This document shows positions 35,441-45,200 of a stretch of DNA of 64,000 bases, piece after piece (position 1 is the stretch's first letter; every line of letters begins with the position of its first letter). The DNA comes from Anatilimnocola aggregata (GTDB lineage: Bacteria; Planctomycetota; Planctomycetia; Pirellulales; Pirellulaceae). Location of the stretch: contig NZ_CP036274.1 of assembly GCF_007747655.1 (NCBI RefSeq), positions 1,922,001 through 1,986,000 of the forward strand. Direction: 5' to 3'. The notes beneath the pieces are model-generated. The model saw only the letters and a program-made list of their open reading frames with translations, was not told the DNA's origin and made no database searches. Position numbers and translations under genes: made by a program.

Positions 35441-36295
35441 TTATCGTGCTCGCCGCAGAATCATCCAGGCAGTCGGGGCGACGACGAGACACATGCCGAA
35501 GAGGGTGAGGACGCTGAAGGAGCGCTGCCAGATCAAACCTTCGAGCAGCATGACGATCGCCACCTGCGAGAGTCCCACAACGGAAACGCGGGCCGCATTG
35601 GCCGACGTGAAGGCCTTGGTCAATAACAATTGCCCCACCGTGGCCGATGTCCCCACGCCGAGAAGTAGCAACACGATGCTGGGAGTGATTTTCGTCGGCA
35701 AGGTTTGGGGAAAGACAAAGCAGGCGACGAGGCTCAGCAGTAGCGCGACGCCGCTGAAGTGCGTGACGATGGCCCGAGGATCGAGGTCCTTTAACTTGTG
35801 CAGGCCAATGAGCGCGATGCCACTGGTGAACGCGCTGAGCAAGGCTGCTCCATAGGCCAGTTGGCCACCCAATTCTTGGGGCGGGTGCATTAAGCAGACG
35901 CCAGCAATGCTCAGCAGCATAGCCGCCCAGACTTCCAGCGACGGCATCTCCCCCAAGATTGGCCAGCTAAGTACGGCCACCCAGAGCGGATACATGTTGG
36001 TCATTACGATGACTTCGGACACGCTGCCGTGCGTCATGGCATAAAAGCCGCAGAGCAGGCTCACGCTCCCCGCCAGGCTGCGCATCCAGAGAGTTGGCGG
36101 ACGAAAGACGGCGAACTTCGCCCCCGCACGATAAGCCAGCATGGCAGCGAACAGCATGGCCAGGCCGGTGCGAAAGATGGCGATGACTTGCCAATTGCAC
36201 TGACCAGCGAGCGCGCGGGTGCAGATGGCCATCACCGAGAATGCTGTCGCGCTGAGCAGCATCCAGGTGTAGGGGAGAAAAGGCGGGGAGTTCAT
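35441..36295 (-). CDS. DMT-superfamily (EamA) transporter
   Basis: A 284-residue integral membrane protein with about ten helices in two EamA halves. The first half includes MLLSATAFSVMAICTRALAG, FRTGLAMLFAAMLAY, SLAGSVSLLCGFYAMTHGSVSEVIVMTNMYPLWVAVLSWPILGE and EVWAAMLLSIAGVCLM. The second includes AYGAALLSAFTSGIALIGL, FSGVALLLSLVACFVF, IVLLLLGVGTSATVGQLLLTKAFTSANAARVSVVGLSQVAIVMLLEGLIW and VLTLFGMCLVVAPTAWMIL. The family exports or imports small metabolites such as amino acids or nucleotide sugars; the substrate cannot be inferred. It is divergent from the MscS gene. Confidence 0.92.
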   Translation of the reverse strand: MNSPPFLPYTWMLLSATAFSVMAICTRALAGQCNWQVIAIFRTGLAMLFAAMLAYRAGAKFAVFRPPTLWMRSLAGSVSLLCGFYAMTHGSVSEVIVMTNMYPLWVAVLSWPILGEMPSLEVWAAMLLSIAGVCLMHPPQELGGQLAYGAALLSAFTSGIALIGLHKLKDLDPRAIVTHFSGVALLLSLVACFVFPQTLPTKITPSIVLLLLGVGTSATVGQLLLTKAFTSANAARVSVVGLSQVAIVMLLEGLIWQRSFSVLTLFGMCLVVAPTAWMILRRAR

Positions 36296-36397
36296 TGCTA
36301 TCAGGATAGGGGGAGTTCTCTTGACCTGAAACCGCCTGCTCCGCTATTTCCCTACACAGAATTGTCTGCCCGCGCCTGCGCTTGAGTGGAAATGCCC

Positions 36398-37627
36398 ATG
36401 AAGACCTGTAAGTGCTTACTAGCTATCGCTTTAGCTGTTGCTGCCTGGCCAACCCTAGCGGCCGCTCAGCTGCAACTGCTTCCCTTGCCCGGCCAACCCA
36501 CAGCACCCCAATCGTCACCGCCGAGCCAGCCACCACCGGCTTTTTCACCCCCAGCACCCGGTTTTCGGCCCGTTCAAACGCAAGCAGTGGTGCCAGCCCA
36601 GGCCATGCTGCCCGCGGCCGCTGATAATCAGCCCCAAGCAGCAACTGGTCCCGCAACAGCTGTGGCCAGCACCGAGAAGGCAGATGATCTCCGGGAGAAG
36701 TTTCTCGGTCAGGCGGGCGAAGCGTGGGATCACGTGGCGTCGGTCTGGAACTTTGTGCTGGTGCGAGGTGCCGATACCAAGCCGCTGGTGACCGTCGGTA
36801 CTCTGTTTGGCGGTCTGGTGCTGATGGGCTGCGGCTACATCGCGGCGGGAATGATCAGCCGCTGGATTGGGGCGAAGTTGCTCTCGCGGTTCGGATTAAA
36901 TCAAACCGCCCGCGCGCCGCTGCAGTCGATCAGTTACTACGTGCTGCTGATTAGCTTCGGCATGCTGACTTTGAACATTCTCAACGTGCCGATCACGGTC
37001 TTTAGTTTTGCCGGCGGTGCTCTCGCGGTGGGCGTCGGTTTCGGCAGCCAGAATATCGTCAACAACTTCATCAGCGGGCTGATCTTGATTGCTGAGCGGC
37101 CGATTCGCGTCGGCGATGTGATTGAAATTGATGGCCGCATTGGGCGAGTTACCGAGATCGGTGCTCGCAGCACGCGACTGGCCACGGGTACCAATTTCGA
37201 GGTGATTGTTCCTAACAGCAAGTTTCTCGAAAATCAGGTTGTGAACTGGACTCTCAGCGACGACCGCATCTGCACCGATATCAAGGTCGGCGTCGCTTAT
37301 GGATCCCCACTGCGCGAGGTGGAACGTCTTCTCTTTCAGGCAGCCAACGAACATCCCGGCGTCTTGAAAGATTGCGAAACAAGCGTCGTCTTTGAGGACT
37401 TCGCAGCCGACTCACTCGTTTTCTGTTTGCGAGTCTGGCTCAGGTTGTTGAGTACTTCGAAGCGCGAAGTCGAGAGCGACATTCGTTTCCGCATCGACGA
37501 GCTATTCTCGCAGGCCGGAATCGTGATAGCCTATCCGCAGCGTGATGTGCATTTGAACGTGATGCGGCCGCTGGAAGTTCGGCTGGCCGCCGATGCGACG
37601 CGCGAGTTCCGAAAGGTCGCCGCTTGA
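36398..37627 (+). CDS. MscS-family mechanosensitive channel
   Basis: A 409-residue protein from ATG 36398 (MKTCKCLLAIALAVAAWPTL, signal peptide); GTG 36386 and ATG 36392 are alternatives. A Pro/Gln-rich periplasmic linker leads to helices VGTLFGGLVLMGCGYIAAGMI and ISYYVLLISFGMLTLNIL. The pore helix VFSFAGGALAVGVGFGSQNIVNNFISGLILIAERPIRVGDVIEI is the TM3/beta-domain signature, followed by GRVTEIGARSTRLATGTNFEVIVPNSKFLENQVVNWT. It should open under membrane tension to release solutes. Its stop overlaps the CorA start as TTGA, placing it first in a three-gene operon. Confidence 0.93.
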   Translation: MKTCKCLLAIALAVAAWPTLAAAQLQLLPLPGQPTAPQSSPPSQPPPAFSPPAPGFRPVQTQAVVPAQAMLPAAADNQPQAATGPATAVASTEKADDLREKFLGQAGEAWDHVASVWNFVLVRGADTKPLVTVGTLFGGLVLMGCGYIAAGMISRWIGAKLLSRFGLNQTARAPLQSISYYVLLISFGMLTLNILNVPITVFSFAGGALAVGVGFGSQNIVNNFISGLILIAERPIRVGDVIEIDGRIGRVTEIGARSTRLATGTNFEVIVPNSKFLENQVVNWTLSDDRICTDIKVGVAYGSPLREVERLLFQAANEHPGVLKDCETSVVFEDFAADSLVFCLRVWLRLLSTSKREVESDIRFRIDELFSQAGIVIAYPQRDVHLNVMRPLEVRLAADATREFRKVAA

Positions 37628-38811
37628 AGTTTCGTCGCACGCACAATTCCAAACGCCACGAACTGAAGGTCAAGCGGCGCACCAAGCCCGGTTCTTCGCC
37701 TGGTACGATCGCGCCCGATCCCTCGCAGCCCAAGCCGGTGCTGCATGCCTTGGCTTATAACGCCAACGGCACCGGTGTGATCGAGCGAGATATTCAAGAC
37801 CTGAGCGAAATCCCGAAGTTACTCGCCACTCACGACGTGCTGTGGATCAATGTCGACGGTTTGGGTGATGTGACGACGCTCGAAAAGCTCGGCGAGATGT
37901 TCAAGCTCCATCGCCTGGCGCTCGAAGACGTCGTCAGTTTGCATCAGCGGGCAAAGATCGACGACTATAGCGATCACATGTTCATCGTCATGCGAATGGC
38001 GAGCATCGTCGAGCGCGCTCATACCGAGCAGCTCAGCCTGTTTCTCGGCAATAAATGGGTGCTTACCTTTCAAGGCGGCCCCCCAGGCGATTCGTTCGAT
38101 CGCGTTCGCCAACGCATTCGCGACCGCGCGGGAAAAATCTGCCTGCGCGGGCCCGACTACTTGGCTTATGCCCTGATCGATGCGGCCATCGATGCTTACT
38201 ATCCCGTCCTCGAAGTCTATTCCGAGCGCTTGGACGAACTGGAAGAAGACGTCCTCGAGCGCCCCGAAAAACGGCTGATGGACGCGCTGCACATGGTGAA
38301 GGCCGACTTGCTCATGTTGCGGCGGGCGATCTGGCCGATGCGCGAGGCAGTCGCTTCGCTCACGCGCGATGCCTCGGAATTGATCACCGACGATACGCGA
38401 GTCTACCTGCGCGACTGCTACGATCACATCGTGCAGATTGTCGACCTCGTCGAAACCTATCGCGAACTAACGGCGGACCTGCGCGACCTCTATATGTCGG
38501 CCCTCAGCAACCGCATCAACGAAACGATGCGCGTGCTCACCATCATCAGTACGCTGTTCATTCCCCTGACGTTCATTGCCGGCATCTATGGCATGAACTT
38601 CGACTATGCTGAAGGGGCAATGCCGCTGAACATGCCGGAACTGCATAGTCCCTATGGCTACGTCGCCTGCCTGGCGGTGATGGCCGTCCTGGTGGCCGGC
38701 ATGCTCATTTACTTCTATCGGCAGGGTTGGATTTTCCCCAGCCTGCAATCGAAGTTGCACCAACACCACCACGATGCCAAGAACCAGGCGGCAAGTAAGC
38801 AAGCTCCATGA
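37624..38811 (+). CDS. corA: CorA-type magnesium/cobalt transporter
   Basis: A 395-residue CorA protein. The cytoplasmic domain has LWINVDGLGDVTTLEKLGEMFKLHRLALEDVVSLHQRAKIDDYSDHMFIVMRM, followed by a long stalk-helix region. The C-terminus has ISTLFIPLTFIAGIYGMNFDYAEG (TM1 with the GMN selectivity motif) and CLAVMAVLVAGMLIYFYRQGW (TM2). The start is taken as TTG 37624, overlapping the MscS stop as TTGA, because no ATG occurs before the conserved domain. The basic leader KFRRTHNSKRHELKVKRR is compatible with a cytoplasmic N-terminus. It makes a pentameric inner-membrane channel for Mg2+ uptake. Confidence 0.94.
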   Translation: MKFRRTHNSKRHELKVKRRTKPGSSPGTIAPDPSQPKPVLHALAYNANGTGVIERDIQDLSEIPKLLATHDVLWINVDGLGDVTTLEKLGEMFKLHRLALEDVVSLHQRAKIDDYSDHMFIVMRMASIVERAHTEQLSLFLGNKWVLTFQGGPPGDSFDRVRQRIRDRAGKICLRGPDYLAYALIDAAIDAYYPVLEVYSERLDELEEDVLERPEKRLMDALHMVKADLLMLRRAIWPMREAVASLTRDASELITDDTRVYLRDCYDHIVQIVDLVETYRELTADLRDLYMSALSNRINETMRVLTIISTLFIPLTFIAGIYGMNFDYAEGAMPLNMPELHSPYGYVACLAVMAVLVAGMLIYFYRQGWIFPSLQSKLHQHHHDAKNQAASKQAP

Positions 38812-39305
38812 GCGAAACCTATCGCATCCGGCTCGACAAAGAACACCATGTGTTCGCCGCTGCGCACTTCATCACGTTTGCTGGTGATATCTGCGAGCGG
38901 TTGCATGGCCACAACTATCGCGTAGCAGTCGAAATTGCCGGTCCGCTCGATGAGAACTCGTACGTCATCGACTTCATCGCCGCCCGCGATGAACTGCACG
39001 CCATCACCGATCAACTCGACCATCGGATGCTCCTGCCCGACAGCCACCCGCTGATCAAAGTTGTGCCGGACGAGAAAGAAGTCCGGGTCACCTTCACGCC
39101 CGATGGCCGCCGCTGGATCTTTCCGCTTGGCGATTGCCTCATTCTGCCGGTTCCTAATACCACGGCCGAATTACTGGCCCGCTGGATCGGCGAACAATTG
39201 CGCACGCGTCTCGCTGCCCGCCTCGGCTGGCAGATCGACTGGTTGCAAGTCGCCGTCGACGAGAACCACGGCCAAATCGGCATCTGCGAACTTACTTCCA
39301 AGTAG
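38808..39305 (+). CDS. queD: 6-pyruvoyl/6-carboxy-tetrahydropterin synthase family protein
   Basis: A 165-residue protein of the PTPS/QueD fold. It has HHVFAAAHFITFAGDICERLHGHNYRVAVEI, giving the zinc ligands His of AAAHF and the CxxxHGH pair with the catalytic Cys. It also has SYVIDFIAARDEL (Asp), LDHRMLLP (catalytic His region) and PVPNTTAELLARWIGEQL with the pterin-anchoring Glu expected near the end (VAVDENHG). QueD makes 6-carboxy-tetrahydropterin for queuosine; PTPS paralogues can serve other pterins. No other queuosine gene is adjacent, and the genome has H4MPT enzymes, so a different pterin role is possible. ATG overlaps the corA stop (ATGA). Confidence 0.88.
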   Translation: MSETYRIRLDKEHHVFAAAHFITFAGDICERLHGHNYRVAVEIAGPLDENSYVIDFIAARDELHAITDQLDHRMLLPDSHPLIKVVPDEKEVRVTFTPDGRRWIFPLGDCLILPVPNTTAELLARWIGEQLRTRLAARLGWQIDWLQVAVDENHGQIGICELTSK

Positions 39306-39321
39306 GCTCCCGACCCCAGCG

Positions 39322-41133
39322 CTACGACAGCACATCTTCCAATTGCGTTTGCAACTCGAACCAGCGGAGCTCGGTATCGGCCAGTTGCATGGTCAGGGCG
39401 GTCACTTCGTTGTGCAGGCGCAGCGCTTCTTTGGGATCGGTCGAGACCTGCAGCTTCGCATTCGTTTCCTTCTTTTCGCCGTCGAGTTTGGCGATGGCTC
39501 GCTCGAGGATGGTCATTTCCTTGCGAATTTCGCGCTCGTTCCGCTTCGGCACTGCTGGAACTGCCTTGGCTTTTTCGGCGGACTTCGGAGCAGCTGCTGT
39601 CGAACCCGAAGCCAGCGACTTCGCTGCCTTCGCTTCCCGCTCGCCGGCTTCGATTTCTTTGTTCACATAGTACAGATAGGCTTCGTAATCGCCGCGATAG
39701 TTCACCACATGACCATCGCGAACTTCGATGATGCAGGTCGCAACGCGGCTCATGAAGTGGCGATCGTGGCTGGTGAAGATCACCGTCCCCTTATAGTCGA
39801 TGAGCGCCTGCGCTAGCGCTTCGACCGTGTCGACGTCCAAGTGGTTGCCCGGTTCGTCGAGAATCAAAATGTTGTATTGGCTGAGCAACAGGCCAGCCAT
39901 GCAGAGACGGGCCCGCTCGCCACCGGAGAGAACCGAAACCTTCTTCTTGACTGCTTCGCCGCGAAACAGAAGCGCGCCGGCCACATCCAAAATCTGTTGC
40001 GTCTTGGTCCCCGACGCGGCGTTGTATTCCAGATAGTCGAGCACCGTTTGCTTTTCATTCAAGCTGGTGTACACGTGTTGGGCATAAATGCCCACCTGGC
40101 AGTTGTGTCCCCACTTCACTTCGCCGGCCAGCGGTTCGAGCGAATCGACCAGCGAGCGGAGGAAGGTCGTCTTGCCTTGGCCGTTATCGCCGACGATTGC
40201 AGCCCGCGAACCGTGCTCGATTTCAACATCGATGTCCTTGGCAATCACACGGTCGGGATAACCGATCGACAACCCGCGGCAGCGAACGGCGGGCCCCTTC
40301 TTCGGCTCCACGATCGGCGCGCGAATGTTGGCCGTCGGCTCATCGCTGGCAATCTCCGTGACTTCCAGTTTTTCGAGTTGCTTGCTCTTCGATTTGGCCC
40401 GCGTGGCCGTGCTCGCGCGGGCTTTGTTCTTGGCGATGAATTCTTCCAGCTGCTTGCGCTTGGCGAGGACCGAGACATTCGTCCGCTTGTCGTGCTCCAG
40501 CTTCTCGGCCTGATAGGCCAGGAAGTCGTCGATCTTGCCGGGATAGACAGTCAACTTGCCGCGCGCCAGGTCGAGCGTGTGGCCGCAGGTCGCTTTCAAG
40601 AACGCGCGATCGTGCGAGACGATCAAACAGGCTTCGCGAAAATCGCGCAAGAAGTGTTCGAGCAAGATCTGCGTGCGCAAGTCGAGGAAGTTCGTCGGTT
40701 CGTCGAGCAGCAGCAAGTTCGGTTCGTGCAGCAGCAGGGCCGCCAGTTTCACGCGAGTCTGCCAACCGCCCGAAAGTTTCGCCACCGGCCCTTCCAGATA
40801 CGAACCCTTCAGTTCGAACTGCCCGGCAACTTCGCCACATTTCCAATCGGGCTGGCCACTGTCGCGCATTAGGAACTGCAGTGCCGATTCGTTGGGTTCG
40901 AACGGATCATGTTGCCGCAAATAGCCGATGCGCAACCGCGGGTGACGAATGACCTCGCCCCGGTCGAGTTCTTCTTCGCCCAGGATGACGCGCAGCAGCG
41001 TACTCTTGCCGGCCCCGTTGCGGCCGACAAACCCGACCTTCTCGTCGTCGGTAATCGTCGCCTCGGCACCATCGAGCAGCACCTGGTCGCCGTAACTCTT
41101 AAACGCGTTACGAATCTGCAGCAGCACAGCCAT
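39322..41133 (-). CDS. ABC-F family ATPase
   Basis: A 603-residue cytoplasmic protein with two ATP-binding cassettes and no membrane segment. Cassette 1: Walker A GRNGAGKST, signature AKLSGGWQTRVKLAALLL, Walker B LLLLDEPTNFLD and switch VSHDRAFL. An acidic/basic linker (about residues 215-290) follows. Cassette 2: GDNGQGKTT, SVLSGGERARLCMAGLLLSQYNILILDEPGNHLD and TSHDRHF. The DEPTNxLD and DEPGNHLD boxes define ABC-F. A Lys/Ala-rich linker and C-terminal coiled coil (EIRKEMTILERAIAKLDGEKKE) follow. Such proteins act on the ribosome (EttA/Uup/YbiT type). I start at ATG 41133 (MAVLLQIRNAF). Confidence 0.95.
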   Translation of the reverse strand: MAVLLQIRNAFKSYGDQVLLDGAEATITDDEKVGFVGRNGAGKSTLLRVILGEEELDRGEVIRHPRLRIGYLRQHDPFEPNESALQFLMRDSGQPDWKCGEVAGQFELKGSYLEGPVAKLSGGWQTRVKLAALLLHEPNLLLLDEPTNFLDLRTQILLEHFLRDFREACLIVSHDRAFLKATCGHTLDLARGKLTVYPGKIDDFLAYQAEKLEHDKRTNVSVLAKRKQLEEFIAKNKARASTATRAKSKSKQLEKLEVTEIASDEPTANIRAPIVEPKKGPAVRCRGLSIGYPDRVIAKDIDVEIEHGSRAAIVGDNGQGKTTFLRSLVDSLEPLAGEVKWGHNCQVGIYAQHVYTSLNEKQTVLDYLEYNAASGTKTQQILDVAGALLFRGEAVKKKVSVLSGGERARLCMAGLLLSQYNILILDEPGNHLDVDTVEALAQALIDYKGTVIFTSHDRHFMSRVATCIIEVRDGHVVNYRGDYEAYLYYVNKEIEAGEREAKAAKSLASGSTAAAPKSAEKAKAVPAVPKRNEREIRKEMTILERAIAKLDGEKKETNAKLQVSTDPKEALRLHNEVTALTMQLADTELRWFELQTQLEDVLS

Positions 41134-41384
41134 CGTCAACAATCCCTCAATCGCCTCTTCGCAGCCAAAAACCCATCGTAGGCAGGGGGCGAAAAGTGGT
41201 AAAGGCGGTTAACGGCGATTGGCTCAGCTGCTGGCCGATGGCTATCTCTTTCCACAGTAACACTTTGCGATGTTCTGGTAGCTTGATTCAGGGGCAGTTG
41301 TCCGGACCCAAAGTTTGCGGTTCAAGTGGTAGAATAGAAGTGTGCTGCCCGACACCGCCTGGAATTGCTGAATCGGATTCCGCC

Positions 41385-41852
41385 ATGACTGCCACCGTTA
41401 CCGCCCCTGAACAAACCCGCCCGCTGCCAGCCGATCACCTGCCGACCCCCGCCGAGTTGCCCCACGCGGCCGTGGTCATTTACGACGGCCACTGCAAGTT
41501 CTGCTCGGGACAGGTGAAGAACCTGCGCCGCTGGGATGGCCGCAACCGGCTCGCATTCATTTCGCTGCACGACCCGGAAGTCGCTCGCCGCTGGCCCGAT
41601 CTGACACACGACATGCTCATGGAGCAGATGTATCTCATCGATCCCCAAGGCAACCGCTATGCCGGGGCCGCTGCCTTTCGCTACCTCTCCCGTACCTTGC
41701 CTGTGCTCTACGCACTGGCCCCGCTAATGCACATTCCCTTTAGCGCGCCCGTCTGGCAGTTCTTCTATCGCCAGGTCGCCAAGCGCCGCTACCTGCTGGG
41801 TAAGACCACCGACAGCTGCGACGACGGCGCGTGCAAGGTTCATTTTAAGTAA
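41385..41852 (+). CDS. DCC-family thiol-disulfide oxidoreductase-like protein (DUF393)
   Basis: A 155-residue protein beginning at ATG 41385. The DCC family start VVIYDGHCKFCSGQVKNLRRWDGRNRLAFISLHD gives the DGxCxxC thioredoxin-like motif, followed by MYLIDPQGNRYAGAAAFRYLSRTLP and MHIPFSAPVWQFFYRQVAKRRYLLG. These features match the whole family. It is a predicted thioredoxin-fold protein of unknown substrate; the Pro-rich leader of about 25 residues is not conserved. TTATC-free GGTAGAATAG (41327-41336) upstream could be a -10 element. It is divergent from the ABC-F gene. Confidence 0.9.
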   Translation: MTATVTAPEQTRPLPADHLPTPAELPHAAVVIYDGHCKFCSGQVKNLRRWDGRNRLAFISLHDPEVARRWPDLTHDMLMEQMYLIDPQGNRYAGAAAFRYLSRTLPVLYALAPLMHIPFSAPVWQFFYRQVAKRRYLLGKTTDSCDDGACKVHFK

Positions 41853-41889
41853 GGCTCTCGCTGTAGGGTGGGCCGATTAGATTAGGAGA

Positions 41890-42110
41890 CCCGCAGCGTC
41901 AGCGAGGAGCGCGTTGCATTGAGTAATGCAAATAGCCCGACGCGTCAGCGAGGGGAGCTCAAAAACAACCGTTCGTCGTAGCGGAACGCGATAACAGAAT
42001 AGCTCCCTCGCTCACGCGTCGGGCTACCTAAAAGGGGAGCTCAAAAACAACCGTTCCTCGTCGCGGAACGCGATAACAGAATAGCTCCCTCGCTCACGCG
42101 TCGGGCTACC
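41890..42110. repeat. Dispersed planctomycete repeat with two 77-bp tandem units
   Basis: Bases 41952-42028 and 42034-42110 are two 77-base direct repeats differing at two positions (GTTCGTCGTAG versus GTTCCTCGTCG). Each ends AGCTCCCTCGCTCACGCGTC-GGGCTACC, the near reverse complement of TAGCCCGACGCGTCAGCGAG at 41933-41952, so the block can fold back. A related unit lies at 35408-35431. There is no open reading frame. The remaining bases up to 42249 are AT-richer and include CTCCAAAGGGG just before the kinase start. Confidence 0.85.
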
Positions 42111-42249
42111 AAAAAAATCGCGAGATTTTTGTTACAACATGCGGTTTTATATTAGCTTGAATGGTCATCCTTAAAGTCTTTTCGGTCCCCGCCCACTTTC
42201 ACTTGTTCGCCGTCCGCTGACGAATTAAAATCCCTCCAAAGGGGATACT

Positions 42250-45200
42250 ATGCCTGTCAGCCTGGAGCAGTATTTGGGGCGGATTGCGGAAAGTGGCCTG
42301 ATCGCCGAAACCGAGCTGCGCGAGTTCCTCTCCTCCCTCGCCGCAGCGAAACAACCGCAAGACGCCGAACAATTTGCGCGCGAACTAGTGCGCGCTAAAA
42401 AACTCACTCCCTATCAAGCCCAGCAATCCTATCAGGGCAAAGGGAAGTCGCTCGTGCTCGGCAACTATGTCGTGCTCGATAAACTGGGCCAAGGGGGCAT
42501 GGGCATGGTCCTCAAGGCCGAGCATCGCCGCATGGAGCGCGTCGTGGCGCTCAAAATCCTTTCCCCCGCCGTCACCAAGACTCCGGAAGTCCTCAAGCGC
42601 TTTCAGCAGGAAGTGAAAGTCGCCGCCCGGCTGACGCATCCCAACATTGCGACAGCCTACGACGCCGACGTGGCCGGCAATACGCACTTTCTGGTGATGG
42701 AATATGTCGAAGGGAGCGACCTGGCCTCGCTCGTTGCCAAAGAGGGGCGACTCTCGGTACCCAGGGCGGTGAACTACATCCTGCAAGCGGCCCGCGGTCT
42801 CGCCTACGCGCATGGCGAAGGAGTGATTCACCGCGATATCAAACCGGCCAACCTGCTGCTCGATAAAAAAGGGACTTTGAAAATTCTCGATATGGGTTTG
42901 GCCCGCATCGAAGACCCCAGCCAGGCTGGCCTGACCCAATCGGGCGAAGTAATGGGCACGGTCGACTACATGGCCCCCGAGCAGGCGCTCGATACTCGCC
43001 GCGCCGATGCCCGCGCCGATATCTATAGCCTCGGCTGCACGCTCTATCGCCTGCTGACTGCCGAGAACATGTTCGAGGGCGAAACGATGGTGCAAAAGCT
43101 GATGGCCCATCAGCAGAAGCCCATCCCCAATCTCACCGCCATCCGCGCTGACGTCCCCGCCGCGCTCGCCAGCCTCTTCGCCCGCATGGTCGCCAAGAAG
43201 CCCGAAGACCGCTACCAAACGATGGCCGAGGTCGAAGCCGACCTGGCCGCGCTCGCCAGTTCGCCAGCCACGGCCAATAGCAACATTCTTTCGGACTCCG
43301 CGACCAGCGGCAGCTTAGGGAGTTTTTTGCAATCGATGGCCAGCGGCGGTAGCGGCAAGTCGATCGGTCCATCACCGGCGGCCACAACCAAGGGAAAACT
43401 ACCGACCCCAGTCGCCCCTGTTGCGCTCGCTGGCACTGATTCCAGCAGCATCTTGAGTGAAGCGACCATCGCCATCTCGCCCGCTTCCGATAACAAACTC
43501 GCCGGGACCATCGCCCAAGGGCAGGTTGCCGTCGAGTTCGATACCATCGCTGGCCACACGGTGTCCATGATTGCCACTCCCACTCCAAAGCCTAAGCCAA
43601 AGCCGAAAGGGAAGAACAAGTCTGTCCAACTGCAGATTCGCGTACTCCTGATCGCTGCAGGTTTTGCCGCGCTGGCGCTCTCTGCTCTGGGTGTGTGGGT
43701 GATTGTCAAAAACAAGGACGGGCAAGAAATCGCTCGTCTCAAAGTGCCTGAGGGATCGACAGCAACGGTAACTAAGAAACCGTCGAAGAAGCCAGCGTCG
43801 ACGAGCAAGGGCGCGAGCACAACGCCATCTTTCCTCCCTCCGACAACTTCTGACGCACCCATGTCGGCCGCCGATCAGCAGGAACGCGAAATTGCCGAAT
43901 GGCTGATCAAGACAGGCAGCAGCGTTCAAATTAGGAACGCAGCCAACCTTGGCAGCACTATCAAAGTAGTTAGGGACCTGCCTCAAACGCCCTTTTATAT
44001 TGACGTAATTAATCTCACGAAGCCCGACGGATTTTCTAAAGCAGATGCCGAAAAACTGGCAAAGGCCGCAAGGCTGACGACGATCTACGCGACCAACACA
44101 ACTTTTCAAGCCGGATCGATTGCCGCTCTGAAAAATGCGCCCAAACTGAGAACCCTTTCGCTTGTCGCCAGCGGTTCGCAAGCGAGTCCTCAGCAGTTGC
44201 AGGAAGTGCTGGAAGTTAAGCAACTGAAGAGTCTGAGCCTCGTGGGCTCGGCGGCAACCGATGACGTCGTCTCTCGCCTCGGTCAACTGCCGAATCTGGA
44301 ACGACTAGATCTACAAGGATCTAAAGTCTACCGCGACCAAGGTATTGAACTGCTCGCGAAGAGTCCGCCCCAGCGATTGGTGTATCTGAACCTAAAAGGC
44401 AGCAAAATCGGACGCGCCGGTGTCAAAGCGATAGCGACGCTTCCTGCCTTAGAAGAACTGGGGCTGGAAGAAACTGGCGTTGATGATGAATCGTTGCAGG
44501 AACTAATCGCCTCCCCGCTGATTGCAGTGGCGCTGAAGTACAGCAATGTTTCGCGGGAAGGGGCAACCAAATTAAACCAAGCAACTAACTGCCAGATCAC
44601 GGGACTACCAAGTCAAATGCCCGATTTGTATCGCAGTCAAGCGTATCGTCAGGCTATTCGTCATTTGCAGCAGCGCGGATACCAACTCTCGCAGCGGTCG
44701 GGACTAAGCCCGTCGCGCCTTACGGCAACGCCGGTGCCCGACGATACGATCGTTGCCATCTGCGACGTTTCCATGGAGACGCTGCCGGCCGATATTGACG
44801 ACGACCTGAAAGCTATCTCCCAATTCAGAGACTTATCACATTTTTGGTCTCGCAATTACGTGCCGCCTAGTGTCTTGAACGTGCTTGCGGAACTTCCGGC
44901 ATTGAGGTTTATCAATCTGCAGGGTGCAAAGGATGCAGAAATTTGGAAATGGAAATCGCGTGACAAATTCAAGACGGTCGGAATCGCGATCTCAAATGAT
45001 GATGTGCTCCGAGAACTGTTGAACTTGCCGAGTCTGCACTACCTGGCGTTACGCAATGACACCGTACTTAGCCAGGAGGCGTTTAATCTGCTTTCAGGTG
45101 CCAAGCACTTGAGAACGGTTGCTGGCCACACGCGTTACCGCGATCATCTGCAGAAGCTCGCGAACGAGCGGCCGGAAATGCAAGTCAGGGCGGAACCAGA

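Noticed and set aside
41952-42110. Two 77-base direct repeats considered as a small CRISPR array
   Set aside because: The repeats are adjacent with only five bases between them, too long, just two copies, and no cas gene is near. They belong to a dispersed repeat family.
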